In this document: one piece after another, positions 8,208 through 15,674 of the stretch | Position numbering within the stretch: position 1 is the first letter of the stretch | Layout: each line of letters opens with the position of its first letter | Origin: Methylopumilus sp026399645 | GTDB taxonomy: Bacteria; Pseudomonadota; Gammaproteobacteria; Burkholderiales; Methylophilaceae | Assembly: GCF_965184065.1 (NCBI RefSeq) | Contig: NZ_OZ239098.1 | Reading direction: 5' to 3' (one strand) | Length of the DNA stretch: 64,000 nucleotides | The notes under the pieces: model-generated | What the model was told of the DNA's origin: nothing | Databases searched by the model: none | What the model saw: the letters and a program-made list of their open reading frames with translations, nothing else | Program-made: the position numbers and the translations under genes

Positions 8208-8645
8208 ATGAAACTAAATACATTAAAACCAGCAGTTGGTTCTAAAAAAGTAGCAAGACGTGTTGGCCGAGGTATTGGTTCTGGTCTTGGAAAAACAGCT
8301 GGACGTGGCCACAAAGGGCAAAAATCTAGAGCTGGTGGATTCCATAAAGTCGGTTTTGAAGGCGGTCAAATGCCGATTCAAAGACGTCTTCCAAAACGTG
8401 GATTTAAATCATTAACGCATAAATTAACTGCACGCGTTAGAACAAATGAACTCAATTTAGTTGAGTCAGACAATATTGATTTGCTCGTATTGAAAGCGGC
8501 AAAATTAATTTCTGATAATGCAAAGACAGCAAAAGTATATTTGTCTGGTGAAGTGAAAAGAAAATTAACAATCCAAGGTTTATTGCTAACTAAGGGCGCT
8601 CGAGCTGCGATTGAAGCGGCTGGCGGAAAAGTAGTAGAAGTTTGA
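8208..8645 (+). CDS. rplO: 50S ribosomal protein L15
   Basis: This 145-residue L15 is a late 50S assembly protein. The glycine/arginine-rich N-terminal part is visible (RRVGRGIGSGLGKTAGRGHKG, about residues 18-38), with GGQMPIQRRLPKRGF after it. The gene precedes secY with only ten bases between them. Confidence 0.98.
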   Translation: MKLNTLKPAVGSKKVARRVGRGIGSGLGKTAGRGHKGQKSRAGGFHKVGFEGGQMPIQRRLPKRGFKSLTHKLTARVRTNELNLVESDNIDLLVLKAAKLISDNAKTAKVYLSGEVKRKLTIQGLLLTKGARAAIEAAGGKVVEV

Positions 8646-8655
8646 GAATTTAATT

Positions 8656-9978
8656 TTGGCTCAAGATAATTTATTAGGTGCTTTAGGTAAGACAAGCGAA
8701 TTAAAAAATCGCATACTGTTTGTTTTAGGTGCCATTATTGTTTATAGACTTGGCGCTCATATTCCAGTACCTGGGATTGATCCGCTTGAGCTTAAAAAAT
8801 TATTTGATTCACAAAGCGGTGGCATCTTGGGAATGTTTAATATGTTCTCTGGAGGTGCACTAAGTAGATTCACCTTATTTGCATTAGGGATCATGCCTTA
8901 TATTTCTGCATCGATCATTATGCAATTATTAACTGTAGTCTCGCCTCAGCTTGAACAGTTAAAAAAAGAAGGCGAAGCAGGTAGAAGATCAATAACAAAA
9001 TATACGAGATACGGCACAGTGATGTTAGCCGCATTTCAGGCGCTTGGAATCTCGATTGCGCTGGAGTCTCAACCAGGGTTGGTACTTGATCCGGGATTAG
9101 CTTTTAGACTCACATCAGTTGTAACTTTAGTCAGTGGGACAATGTTCCTTATGTGGTTGGGTGAACAAATTACTGAAAGAGGTATTGGTAACGGTATCTC
9201 AATTATTATTTTCACAGGTATTGTGGCTGGATTGCCAAGTGCATTGGGAAGCACACTTGAGCTAGCTAGAACGGGTGCGTTTTCAATACCATTAGTTTTT
9301 TTCTTGTTTGCAGCAACTATTTTAGTTACAGCACTGGTCGTTTTTGTTGAAAGAGGCCAGCGAAAAATTACTGTTAACTATGCAAAAAGACAAGTTGGCA
9401 ATAAATTATACGGAGGCCAAACCTCTCATTTGCCTTTAAAACTAAATATGGCGGGTGTTATCCCACCTATTTTCGCATCAAGCATTATTTTATTTCCAGC
9501 GACTTTAGCTGGTTGGTTTGGATCTAGTGAAAAAATGTTGTGGCTTAAGGATGTTGGAGCTGCCATTTCACCAGGACAGCCTATTTATATTTTTCTATTC
9601 GCAGTAGCGATAGTGTTTTTCTGCTTTTTTTACACCGCTTTGGTTTTTAATCCAAAGGAGACGGCAGATAATTTGAAAAAAGGCGGTGCGTTTGTTCCTG
9701 GTATTAGACCGGGAGAGCAAACAGCAAAATATATCGACCAAATTATGGGTAGATTAACTTTAGTAGGGGCTGTGTATATAACGCTTGTATGTTTGTTGCC
9801 GGAGTTCCTAATACTTAAGTTTAATGTTCCTTTTTATTTTGGAGGTACATCGCTATTAATTATTGTAGTAGTGACGATGGATTTTATGACCCAGGTTCAA
9901 TCTCATCTGATGTCATATCAGTATGAGGGATTACTTAAGAAAGCTAACTTTAAAGGCGGCGCTAATGCGCTTAGATAG
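8656..9978 (+). CDS. secY: Protein translocase subunit SecY
   Basis: SecY is the channel of the Sec translocon in the inner membrane. At 440 residues with ten predicted membrane segments it has the usual family size. Typical stretches are HIPVPGID near residue 36, MPYISASIIMQLL near residue 80, GNGISIIIF, and the cytoplasmic loop YAKRQVGNK. The start is TTG at 8656 with GAGAAT upstream; no ATG or GTG gives a better N-terminus. Placement after rplO is standard for spc operons. Confidence 0.97.
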   Translation: MAQDNLLGALGKTSELKNRILFVLGAIIVYRLGAHIPVPGIDPLELKKLFDSQSGGILGMFNMFSGGALSRFTLFALGIMPYISASIIMQLLTVVSPQLEQLKKEGEAGRRSITKYTRYGTVMLAAFQALGISIALESQPGLVLDPGLAFRLTSVVTLVSGTMFLMWLGEQITERGIGNGISIIIFTGIVAGLPSALGSTLELARTGAFSIPLVFFLFAATILVTALVVFVERGQRKITVNYAKRQVGNKLYGGQTSHLPLKLNMAGVIPPIFASSIILFPATLAGWFGSSEKMLWLKDVGAAISPGQPIYIFLFAVAIVFFCFFYTALVFNPKETADNLKKGGAFVPGIRPGEQTAKYIDQIMGRLTLVGAVYITLVCLLPEFLILKFNVPFYFGGTSLLIIVVVTMDFMTQVQSHLMSYQYEGLLKKANFKGGANALR

Positions 9979-9988
9979 CCTTTAATCA

Positions 9989-10207
9989 ATGGCAAAAGAA
10001 GACACAATTGAGATGCAGGGGGAGATTATAGAAAATCTTCCAAATGCAACCTTTAGAGTTAAGTTGGAAAATGACCATGTTGTATTGGGTTATATTTCAG
10101 GAAAAATGCGTATGAACTATATTCGTATTCTTCCAGGAGATAAGGTGACGGTAGAAATGACACCTTATGATTTAACCAGGGCAAGAATTACGTTCAGGGT
10201 TAAATAA
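9989..10207 (+). CDS. infA: Translation initiation factor IF-1
   Basis: This 72-residue OB-fold factor binds the 30S A site during initiation. MAKEDTIEMQGEIIENLPNA and GKMRMNYIRILPGDKV are diagnostic. Its place between secY and rpmJ is common in betaproteobacteria and differs from E. coli, where infA lies elsewhere. Confidence 0.98.
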   Translation: MAKEDTIEMQGEIIENLPNATFRVKLENDHVVLGYISGKMRMNYIRILPGDKVTVEMTPYDLTRARITFRVK

Positions 10208-10240
10208 GTAATATTTAATTAAAATTTAAGAGGTATAAAA

Positions 10241-10354
10241 ATGAGAGTTCGCGCATCCGTAAAAACATTATGCCGAAACTGTAAAGTTGTTAGAAGAAGA
10301 GGTGTTGTGAGAGTAATTTGCTCAGATCCTCGACATAAGCAACGACAAGGATAA
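10241..10354 (+). CDS. rpmJ: 50S ribosomal protein L36 (zinc-binding form)
   Basis: This is a 37-residue L36. It keeps the full CCCH zinc site: C11, C14, C27 and H32. AAGAGG lies seven bases before the ATG. It follows infA and is separated from rpsM by an 86-base gap with a promoter. A zinc-binding L36 implies a zinc-free paralogue could replace it under zinc limitation; none is in the window. Confidence 0.97.
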   Translation: MRVRASVKTLCRNCKVVRRRGVVRVICSDPRHKQRQG

Positions 10355-10368
10355 GGGTGGGTTGTTAA

Positions 10369-10397
10369 TTGTTAAAAATTCAACAACCTGTTAAAAT
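10369..10397 (+). promoter_or_regulatory. Internal promoter before rpsM (alpha block)
   Basis: TTGTTA at 10369-10374 and TAAAAT at 10392-10397 are 17 bases apart. An inverted repeat (GTTGTT at 10361-10366 against AACAAC at 10382-10387, with AATT arms inside) overlaps the promoter and has no T-run behind it. The arrangement would allow separate transcription of rpsM-rpsK-rpsD-rpoA-rplQ. Predicted from sequence only. Confidence 0.6.
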
Positions 10398-10440
10398 ATA
10401 AGGCTTTTTATTTAATTTGCCATTTTTTTTGGAGTAAGTT

Positions 10441-10803
10441 ATGGCCCGTATTGCTGGGGTGAATGTACCCGATCATCAACATGCAGAAATTGCTTTAACA
10501 GCAATTTATGGCGTTGGAAGAAACACCGCAAAGAAGATCTGTATTGCGGCAGGAATCATTGCGACTGCTAAATTAAAAGATTTGAACGATGCTGACGTGG
10601 AAAAGCTTCGTGATCAAGTTGCGAAAATTAAGGTTGAAGGTGACTTACGAAGAGAAGTCACAATGAACATTAAACGATTGATGGATCTTAGCTGTTACCG
10701 AGGCGTAAGACACAGAAGAGGTCTTCCAGTAAGAGGCCAAAGAACTAAAACGAATGCAAGAACAAGAAAAGGCCCTGTTAAAGCAATTAAACAGGCTAAA
10801 TAA
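10441..10803 (+). CDS. rpsM: 30S ribosomal protein S13
   Basis: This 120-residue S13 lies in the 30S head and contacts P-site tRNA. It begins MARIAGVNVPDHQHAEIALT and has the helix-hairpin-helix YGVGRNTAKKI and CYRGVRHRRGLPVRGQRT. It is the first gene after the rpmJ-rpsM promoter gap, preceded by TGGAG. Confidence 0.98.
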   Translation: MARIAGVNVPDHQHAEIALTAIYGVGRNTAKKICIAAGIIATAKLKDLNDADVEKLRDQVAKIKVEGDLRREVTMNIKRLMDLSCYRGVRHRRGLPVRGQRTKTNARTRKGPVKAIKQAK

Positions 10804-10823
10804 AAAAGGTTTAAGGATTATTT

Positions 10824-11216
10824 ATGGCAACAAAAGCTAATGTTCGTGTAAAAAAGAAAGTTAAGAAAAATGTGGCAGAAGGTATTGCTCACATTCACGC
10901 ATCTTTCAATAACACAATCATCACAATTACAGACAGACAAGGTAATGCATTGTCTTGGGCAACATCTGGCGGTGCTGGATTTAAAGGCTCAAGAAAAAGT
11001 ACACCTTTTGCAGCGCAGGTTGCAGCTGAGGCAGCAGGTAAAGCGGCTCAAGAGTGCGGTGTAAAAAATCTTGAAGTAAAGATTAAAGGACCAGGTCCTG
11101 GAAGAGAATCTGCAGTGCGTGCACTTAATGCTGCAGGATTTAAAATCACGAGCATTCAAGATGTGACACCAGTGCCACACAATGGTTGCCGTCCACCTAA
11201 GAAAAGAAGAATTTAA
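10824..11216 (+). CDS. rpsK: 30S ribosomal protein S11
   Basis: This 130-residue S11 lies on the 30S platform and contacts mRNA near the E site. Typical segments are AHIHASFNNTIITITDRQGN, FKGSRKSTPFAAQ and the C-terminal TPVPHNGCRPPKKRRI. It lies twenty bases after rpsM. Confidence 0.98.
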   Translation: MATKANVRVKKKVKKNVAEGIAHIHASFNNTIITITDRQGNALSWATSGGAGFKGSRKSTPFAAQVAAEAAGKAAQECGVKNLEVKIKGPGPGRESAVRALNAAGFKITSIQDVTPVPHNGCRPPKKRRI

Positions 11217-11258
11217 TAAGTTGAGCATTGAATTGCTCATTGAAACAGGAGAGTTATT

Positions 11259-11888
11259 TTGGCAAGAAATCTAGATCCTAAATGTCGTCAATGTAGAAGA
11301 GAAGGCGAAAAACTTTTTCTCAAAGGCGAGAAATGTTTTACTGACAAATGCGCTATTGAAAAGCGTAATTTTCCTCCTGGCCAACACGGACAAAGAAGAG
11401 CGAGCCGCTTATCAGATTACGGCGTTCAATTAAGAGAGAAACAAAAGCTCAGAAGAATCTACGGAATCTTAGAAGCACAGTTTAGAAGTTATTACGCTGA
11501 AGCGGATAGAAAAAAAGGCATTACCGGTGAAAATCTTCTACAGCTTTTAGAGTGCAGATTAGATAACGTTGCTTACCGAATGGGTATAGGCGCTTCACGA
11601 ACAGAAGCAAGACAAATTGTAAGACACAACAGTCTTCTAGTAAATGGCCGAAGAGTAAACATCCCTTCATATCAAGTTAAGCCGGGTGATGTTCTATCAG
11701 TAGCAGAAGCATCTAAGCAACAATTAAGAATTAAAGGTTCAATTGAAGCTGCAGAGCAAAGAGGTTTTCCTGAGTGGATTGAAGTTGACGTAAAAGGTCT
11801 TAAGGGTACGTTTAAAAACAAACCGCTACGCGATGATTTACCAGCAACAATTAATGAATCGCTTGTTGTTGAGCTTTATTCGAAATAA
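11259..11888 (+). CDS. rpsD: 30S ribosomal protein S4, zinc-ligand form
   Basis: S4 (209 residues) nucleates 30S assembly and in E. coli represses the alpha operon. The start is TTG at 11259 behind a strong AGGAGAG site. The N-terminal domain carries C9, C12, C26 and C31 (CRQC, then KCFTDKC), the pattern of zinc-binding S4 proteins such as that of Thermus. E. coli and many betaproteobacterial S4 proteins lack it. The S4 RNA-binding domain (about residues 98-160, with LECRLDNVAYRMG) is normal. Confidence 0.96.
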   Translation: MARNLDPKCRQCRREGEKLFLKGEKCFTDKCAIEKRNFPPGQHGQRRASRLSDYGVQLREKQKLRRIYGILEAQFRSYYAEADRKKGITGENLLQLLECRLDNVAYRMGIGASRTEARQIVRHNSLLVNGRRVNIPSYQVKPGDVLSVAEASKQQLRIKGSIEAAEQRGFPEWIEVDVKGLKGTFKNKPLRDDLPATINESLVVELYSK

Positions 11889-11918
11889 TTAAATAAGAAT
11901 TATTGATAAGGATACATA

Positions 11919-12905
11919 ATGCAAAATAGTCCTACAGAATATTTAAAACCAAGAATCGTAAATGTTGAAGTTATGAACCCGGTAAGAGCTCGCGTAACTC
12001 TAGAGCCTATGGAAAGAGGTTTTGGCTTTACTTTAGGTAATGCATTAAGACGCGTTTTATTGTCTTCAATTCCTGGCTTCGCAATTACCGAAGTAAAGAT
12101 TGATGGCGTAGTTCATGAGTATTCAACTTTAGATGGCGTGCAAGAAGACGTGGTTGATATTCTTTTGAATTTAAAAGGTGTTGCATTAAAGCTTCATAAT
12201 AAATCTGAGACAACTCTCACATTAAACAAAACTACCGAAGGTCCGGTGACAGCTGCTGATTTTGAAACAAATCACGATGCTGAAATTATCAATCCAAATC
12301 ATTTAATTGCACACCTTACAAAAGGCGGAAAATTAAATTTAGAAGTTAAAGTTGAAATGGGTAGAGGTTATCAACCAGTTCCAGCAAGAAGAAAATCAAA
12401 TCAGGAAGATAAAACTCTAGGTTTTATTATGGTAGATGCTTCTTTTAGCCCGATCAACAAAGTAAGTTATTTTGTTGAGAGTGCTCGTGTAGAACAAAGA
12501 ACAGACTTAGACAAATTGATCATGGATGTTGAAACGAACGGCGTTATTGATGCTGAACAAGCAATTAGAGACGCTGCTAGAATTTTAATGGGACAACTTT
12601 CTGTATTTGCAAACTTGGAAAGTGCTTTAACTGAAGTTGAAGTTAAACAAGCGCCTCAAGTCGATCCAGTCTTATTAAGACCTGTTGATGATTTAGAGCT
12701 CACTGTTAGATCAGCAAACTGTTTAAAAGCAGAAAATATTTATTACATTGGCGATTTAATTCAACGAGGTGAAAATGAGCTTTTAAAGGCTCCAAATCTT
12801 GGAAGAAAATCACTTAACGAGATTAAAGATGTTCTCGCTTCTAAAGGCTTAACTTTAGGTATGAAATTAGAGAACTGGCCTCCAGCAGGTTTAGAAAAAG
12901 CGTAA
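11919..12905 (+). CDS. rpoA: RNA polymerase subunit alpha
   Basis: This 328-residue alpha subunit scaffolds RNA polymerase assembly. The N-terminal dimerisation domain shows GFGFTLGNALRRVLLSSIPG (near residue 35), and the C-terminal domain shows LTVRSANCLKAENI and LLKAPNLGRKSLNEIK (about residues 260-305), which bind UP elements and activators. It lies between rpsD and rplQ, as usual. Confidence 0.99.
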   Translation: MQNSPTEYLKPRIVNVEVMNPVRARVTLEPMERGFGFTLGNALRRVLLSSIPGFAITEVKIDGVVHEYSTLDGVQEDVVDILLNLKGVALKLHNKSETTLTLNKTTEGPVTAADFETNHDAEIINPNHLIAHLTKGGKLNLEVKVEMGRGYQPVPARRKSNQEDKTLGFIMVDASFSPINKVSYFVESARVEQRTDLDKLIMDVETNGVIDAEQAIRDAARILMGQLSVFANLESALTEVEVKQAPQVDPVLLRPVDDLELTVRSANCLKAENIYYIGDLIQRGENELLKAPNLGRKSLNEIKDVLASKGLTLGMKLENWPPAGLEKA

Positions 12906-12937
12906 TCATTAAATAAGAAAAATTTGAGGGTAAGAGT

Positions 12938-13345
12938 ATGCGTCACGCAAATGGTCATAGAAAACTAAATAGAACGAGCAGTCATCGACAAGCAATGTTG
13001 AGAAATATGGCTACCTCTTTATTAAAAAATGAGATTATTAAAACTACATTACCAAAAGCTAAAGAGCTTAGAAAAGTAGCTGAACCTCTTATTACATTAG
13101 CAAAAAATGCAACCCTATCTAATAGACGTTTAGCCTTTAGCCGTTTAAGAGATAGAGATATTGTGACTAAGTTATTTGCTGAGTTAGGTCCGCGATATAA
13201 CACAAGAAAAGGTGGCTATTTAAGAATATTGAAGTGCGGCTTCCGAGATGGAGATAATGCGCCTATGGCCTTTGTTGAGCTTGTAGATAGACCTATTGTT
13301 GAAGTTGCAGCACCTGCCCCTAAAGAAGAGGTAGTAGCAGAATAA
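12938..13345 (+). CDS. rplQ: 50S ribosomal protein L17
   Basis: This 135-residue L17 is the last gene of the ribosomal superoperon. MRHANGHRKLNRTSSHRQAM at the N-terminus and the TLPKAKELRKVAEPLITLAK helix are diagnostic. The tail is alanine/proline-rich. A strong terminator follows 17 bases after the stop. Confidence 0.98.
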   Translation: MRHANGHRKLNRTSSHRQAMLRNMATSLLKNEIIKTTLPKAKELRKVAEPLITLAKNATLSNRRLAFSRLRDRDIVTKLFAELGPRYNTRKGGYLRILKCGFRDGDNAPMAFVELVDRPIVEVAAPAPKEEVVAE

Positions 13346-13362
13346 AGTACGATCAGATAAAT

Positions 13363-13390
13363 AAAAAAGCCAGCTAATGCTGGCTTTTTT
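13363..13390. terminator. Bidirectional terminator between rplQ and rpmG
   Basis: A perfect GCCAGC/GCTGGC stem with a TAAT loop is flanked by six A on the left and six T on the right. It can stop transcription from both strands and lies between the convergent genes rplQ (plus) and rpmG (minus). Confidence 0.93.
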
Positions 13391-13413
13391 ATTATCTTTG
13401 TTAAAGCTTAAAA

Positions 13414-13569
13414 TTATTTAATTTTTGCTTCTTTATAAATTACATGTTTTCTAACGACAGGATCAAATTTTTTGATTTCCATCTTGTCAGGCATGGTTCG
13501 TTTATTTTTTGTTGTGGTATAGAAATGTCCAGTACCAGCACTAGACTCTAATTTGATTTTTTCACGCAT
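13414..13569 (-). CDS. rpmG: 50S ribosomal protein L33 (no zinc ligands)
   Basis: This 51-residue L33 reads MREKIKLESSAGTGHFYTTT and continues with KNKRTMPDKMEIKKFDP. It contains no cysteine, so it is the zinc-independent form. It lies nine bases downstream of rpmB, the standard rpmB-rpmG pair, and ends at the shared terminator. Confidence 0.97.
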   Translation of the reverse strand: MREKIKLESSAGTGHFYTTTKNKRTMPDKMEIKKFDPVVRKHVIYKEAKIK

Positions 13570-13578
13570 ATATATTCC

Positions 13579-13815
13579 TTAAATTTTCTGGCCAGCTGCA
13601 CGCATTTTTTTAACAATAACATCAATGCCTAGCTTATCGATTGTTCTAAGCGCTGCATTAGTAATTCTCATTGAAACCCAACGATTCTCAGTTTCAACCC
13701 AAAATTTACGGTTTTGTAAATTAGGTAAAAAGCGTCTTTTGGTCTTGTTATTGGCGTGAGATACGTTGTTTCCAGACATTGGTTTTTTGCCGGTTAATTG
13801 ACATACGCGAGCCAT
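13579..13815 (-). CDS. rpmB: 50S ribosomal protein L28
   Basis: This 78-residue L28 starts MARVCQLTGKKPMSGNNVSHA, with KTKRRFLPNLQ and the C-terminal TIDKLGIDVIVKKMRAAG. It is the first gene of an rpmB-rpmG operon with its own upstream promoter region between it and dut. Confidence 0.98.
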   Translation of the reverse strand: MARVCQLTGKKPMSGNNVSHANNKTKRRFLPNLQNRKFWVETENRWVSMRITNAALRTIDKLGIDVIVKKMRAAGQKI

Positions 13816-13860
13816 AATTTAAATCCTTTATTTGTTACAATAATTTCGAAAAAGAGTGCT

Positions 13861-13890
13861 ATTAAACCACATAACCCACTGTCTTTTCAA
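13861..13890 (-). promoter_or_regulatory. Predicted promoter of rpmB-rpmG
   Basis: Read on the minus strand, TTGAAA (13890-13885) and TTTAAT (13866-13861) are 18 bases apart and lie about 45 bases before the rpmB start. The gap between dut and rpmB is 84 bases, enough for an independent promoter. Sequence-based prediction only. Confidence 0.5.
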
Positions 13891-13899
13891 GTGAATTCG

Positions 13900-14352
13900 T
13901 TAGTTTTTACCTGTACTTCCAAAGCCACCTTCACCTCGGTCTGTCTCAGGAAATTCTGCTACAAGGTTAAATTTAGCCTGGATAACCGGCACGATGACCA
14001 GTTGCGCGATACGCTCCATAGGATTGAGCAGGAAGGCGTTCTCGCCACGATTCCAGCAAGAAACTAACAATTGACCTTGGTAATCTGAATCTATCAGACC
14101 TACCAAATTACCTAAAACAATTCCATGTTTATGCCCTAAGCCCGATCTAGGAAGAATGAGGGCTGCATAAGCAGGGTCCTTAATAAATATAGAAATACCA
14201 GTGGGTATAAGAAAAGTTTCGCCGGGATTAATCGTTTGTACGTGCTCAGTACATGCTCTTAAATCGAGACCTGCGGAACCTGGTGATGCATAATTAGGCA
14301 GCATTTCCTCGATACGTTTATCCAAAATTTTAAAATCAATTATTAGGCTCAT
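13900..14352 (-). CDS. dut: Deoxyuridine 5'-triphosphate nucleotidohydrolase (dUTPase)
   Basis: This enzyme hydrolyses dUTP to dUMP and pyrophosphate, keeping uracil out of DNA and supplying the thymidylate precursor. All five motifs of the trimeric family are present in 150 residues: AGLDLRA (27-33), PRSGLG (68-73), GLIDSDYQG (85-93), PMERIAQ (111-117) and RGEGGFGSTG (139-148). The ATG follows the coaBC stop by one base, the classic coaBC-dut pair. Confidence 0.98.
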   Translation of the reverse strand: MSLIIDFKILDKRIEEMLPNYASPGSAGLDLRACTEHVQTINPGETFLIPTGISIFIKDPAYAALILPRSGLGHKHGIVLGNLVGLIDSDYQGQLLVSCWNRGENAFLLNPMERIAQLVIVPVIQAKFNLVAEFPETDRGEGGFGSTGKN

Positions 14353-14353
14353 G

Positions 14354-15535
14354 TTATTTGTCCGAATTTATACGATGAGCTATTTCTTCTAAAATAGCTT
14401 TTGCTGCAACCATTTTATTTGATTTTGGTAAATCAATAACATCGTTTTTGCCAATTATTGAAACTTTAGTATCTTGTAAACCCATAGACTCATGAATTAA
14501 ATTTGCCACAATTAAATCTAAATTTTTGGTCTTTAGTTTTTTTTGTGCATTTTCAATGAGATTTTCACTTTCTGCAGCAAAGCCTACTTTAAAGATTTTA
14601 TTTTTAGATAATCCTACTTCTTTAAGAATATCGATTGTAGGTTTGAGTTGAAGCGTTATATCTAAATTGTCTTTTTTTAATTTCCCATTGAATTTTTCTT
14701 TAGGAGTGTAATCAGAAACAGCCGCAACACTTATAAAAATATCTTGACCATCGATATGCTTAAGGACAGCTTCATGCATCGAATGTGCATTACTTGCATC
14801 AATAACATTTATATTTTTTGAAAATTTTTGATTGCCTGACTTAATTACAGTGACTGATGCGCCCATAGATTCTGCAGCATTGGCGACTGCAGAGCCCATG
14901 TTACCCGAGCTAAGATTTGTAATTGCTCTCACGTCATCGATCATTTCAATTGTGCCACCAGAAGTAATTAATATCTTTTTATTCTTGAGGATTTTAGGTG
15001 TGAGATAATTTTGAATTGATCTGAATAATTCTTCAGTATCCATCATTCTTCCAAGCCCTATATCACCGCAAGCTTGCTCCCCTGAATCGGGACCAAAAAA
15101 TAACACACCATCTTTTTTCAATTGTGAAACATTACGTTGAGTAGCTTCATTGGCCCACATATGAACATTCATGGCAGGAGCGACGGCAATGGGGCAAGTT
15201 CTTGCTAAGCATAAGGACGATAAAAGATCGTCAGCAAAACCATGTGCTAATTTTGCTAGGAAGTTAGCGCTGGTAGGCGCAATAACAATGAGATCGTAAT
15301 CTCTTGATAATTCTATATGCGACATCCCATTATTAGTATTGCTTCTCCATAAACTCGTTAAAACTTCTTTGCCTGATAGAGCCTGAAACGTAAGAGGCGT
15401 TATGAAATGACTTGCAGATTCTGTCATAACAATTTGAACGTCAAAATCGTTTTTAACGAGAAGGCGGGTTAATTCAGCTGCTTTGTATGCAGCTATGCCT
15501 CCTGTAACGCCGATGATTATTTTATGAGATGCCAA
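14354..15535 (-). CDS. coaBC: Bifunctional phosphopantothenoylcysteine decarboxylase/synthetase
   Basis: This fused enzyme makes 4'-phosphopantetheine for coenzyme A. CoaB joins cysteine to phosphopantothenate using CTP, and CoaC decarboxylates the product with FMN. The 393 residues show the flavoprotein half (GVTGGIAAYKA at 9-19, catalytic H73 in GMSHIELS, PAMNVHMW, C156 in QACGDIGLG) and the synthetase half (SGGTIEMIDDVRAITNLSSG, about 193-212). The start is TTG. It heads a coaBC-dut unit divergent from cstA. Confidence 0.97.
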   Translation of the reverse strand: MASHKIIIGVTGGIAAYKAAELTRLLVKNDFDVQIVMTESASHFITPLTFQALSGKEVLTSLWRSNTNNGMSHIELSRDYDLIVIAPTSANFLAKLAHGFADDLLSSLCLARTCPIAVAPAMNVHMWANEATQRNVSQLKKDGVLFFGPDSGEQACGDIGLGRMMDTEELFRSIQNYLTPKILKNKKILITSGGTIEMIDDVRAITNLSSGNMGSAVANAAESMGASVTVIKSGNQKFSKNINVIDASNAHSMHEAVLKHIDGQDIFISVAAVSDYTPKEKFNGKLKKDNLDITLQLKPTIDILKEVGLSKNKIFKVGFAAESENLIENAQKKLKTKNLDLIVANLIHESMGLQDTKVSIIGKNDVIDLPKSNKMVAAKAILEEIAHRINSDK

Positions 15536-15674
15536 GATAAGATTTACGCAGTCGCGATGAATTTAGTTATTTTAATTTTTATTAATTGCATATAATTAAT
15601 AGGTTGAGTGGGAAGTTAGTATATCAAAGATATATAAGGCAATAAATTAATTTAGATATCAGATCGGATACATT

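Noticed and set aside
13798..14067. Open frame on the plus strand opposite dut and the rpmB promoter
   Set aside because: The product is low-quality sequence without motifs and lies over the strong dut reading frame.
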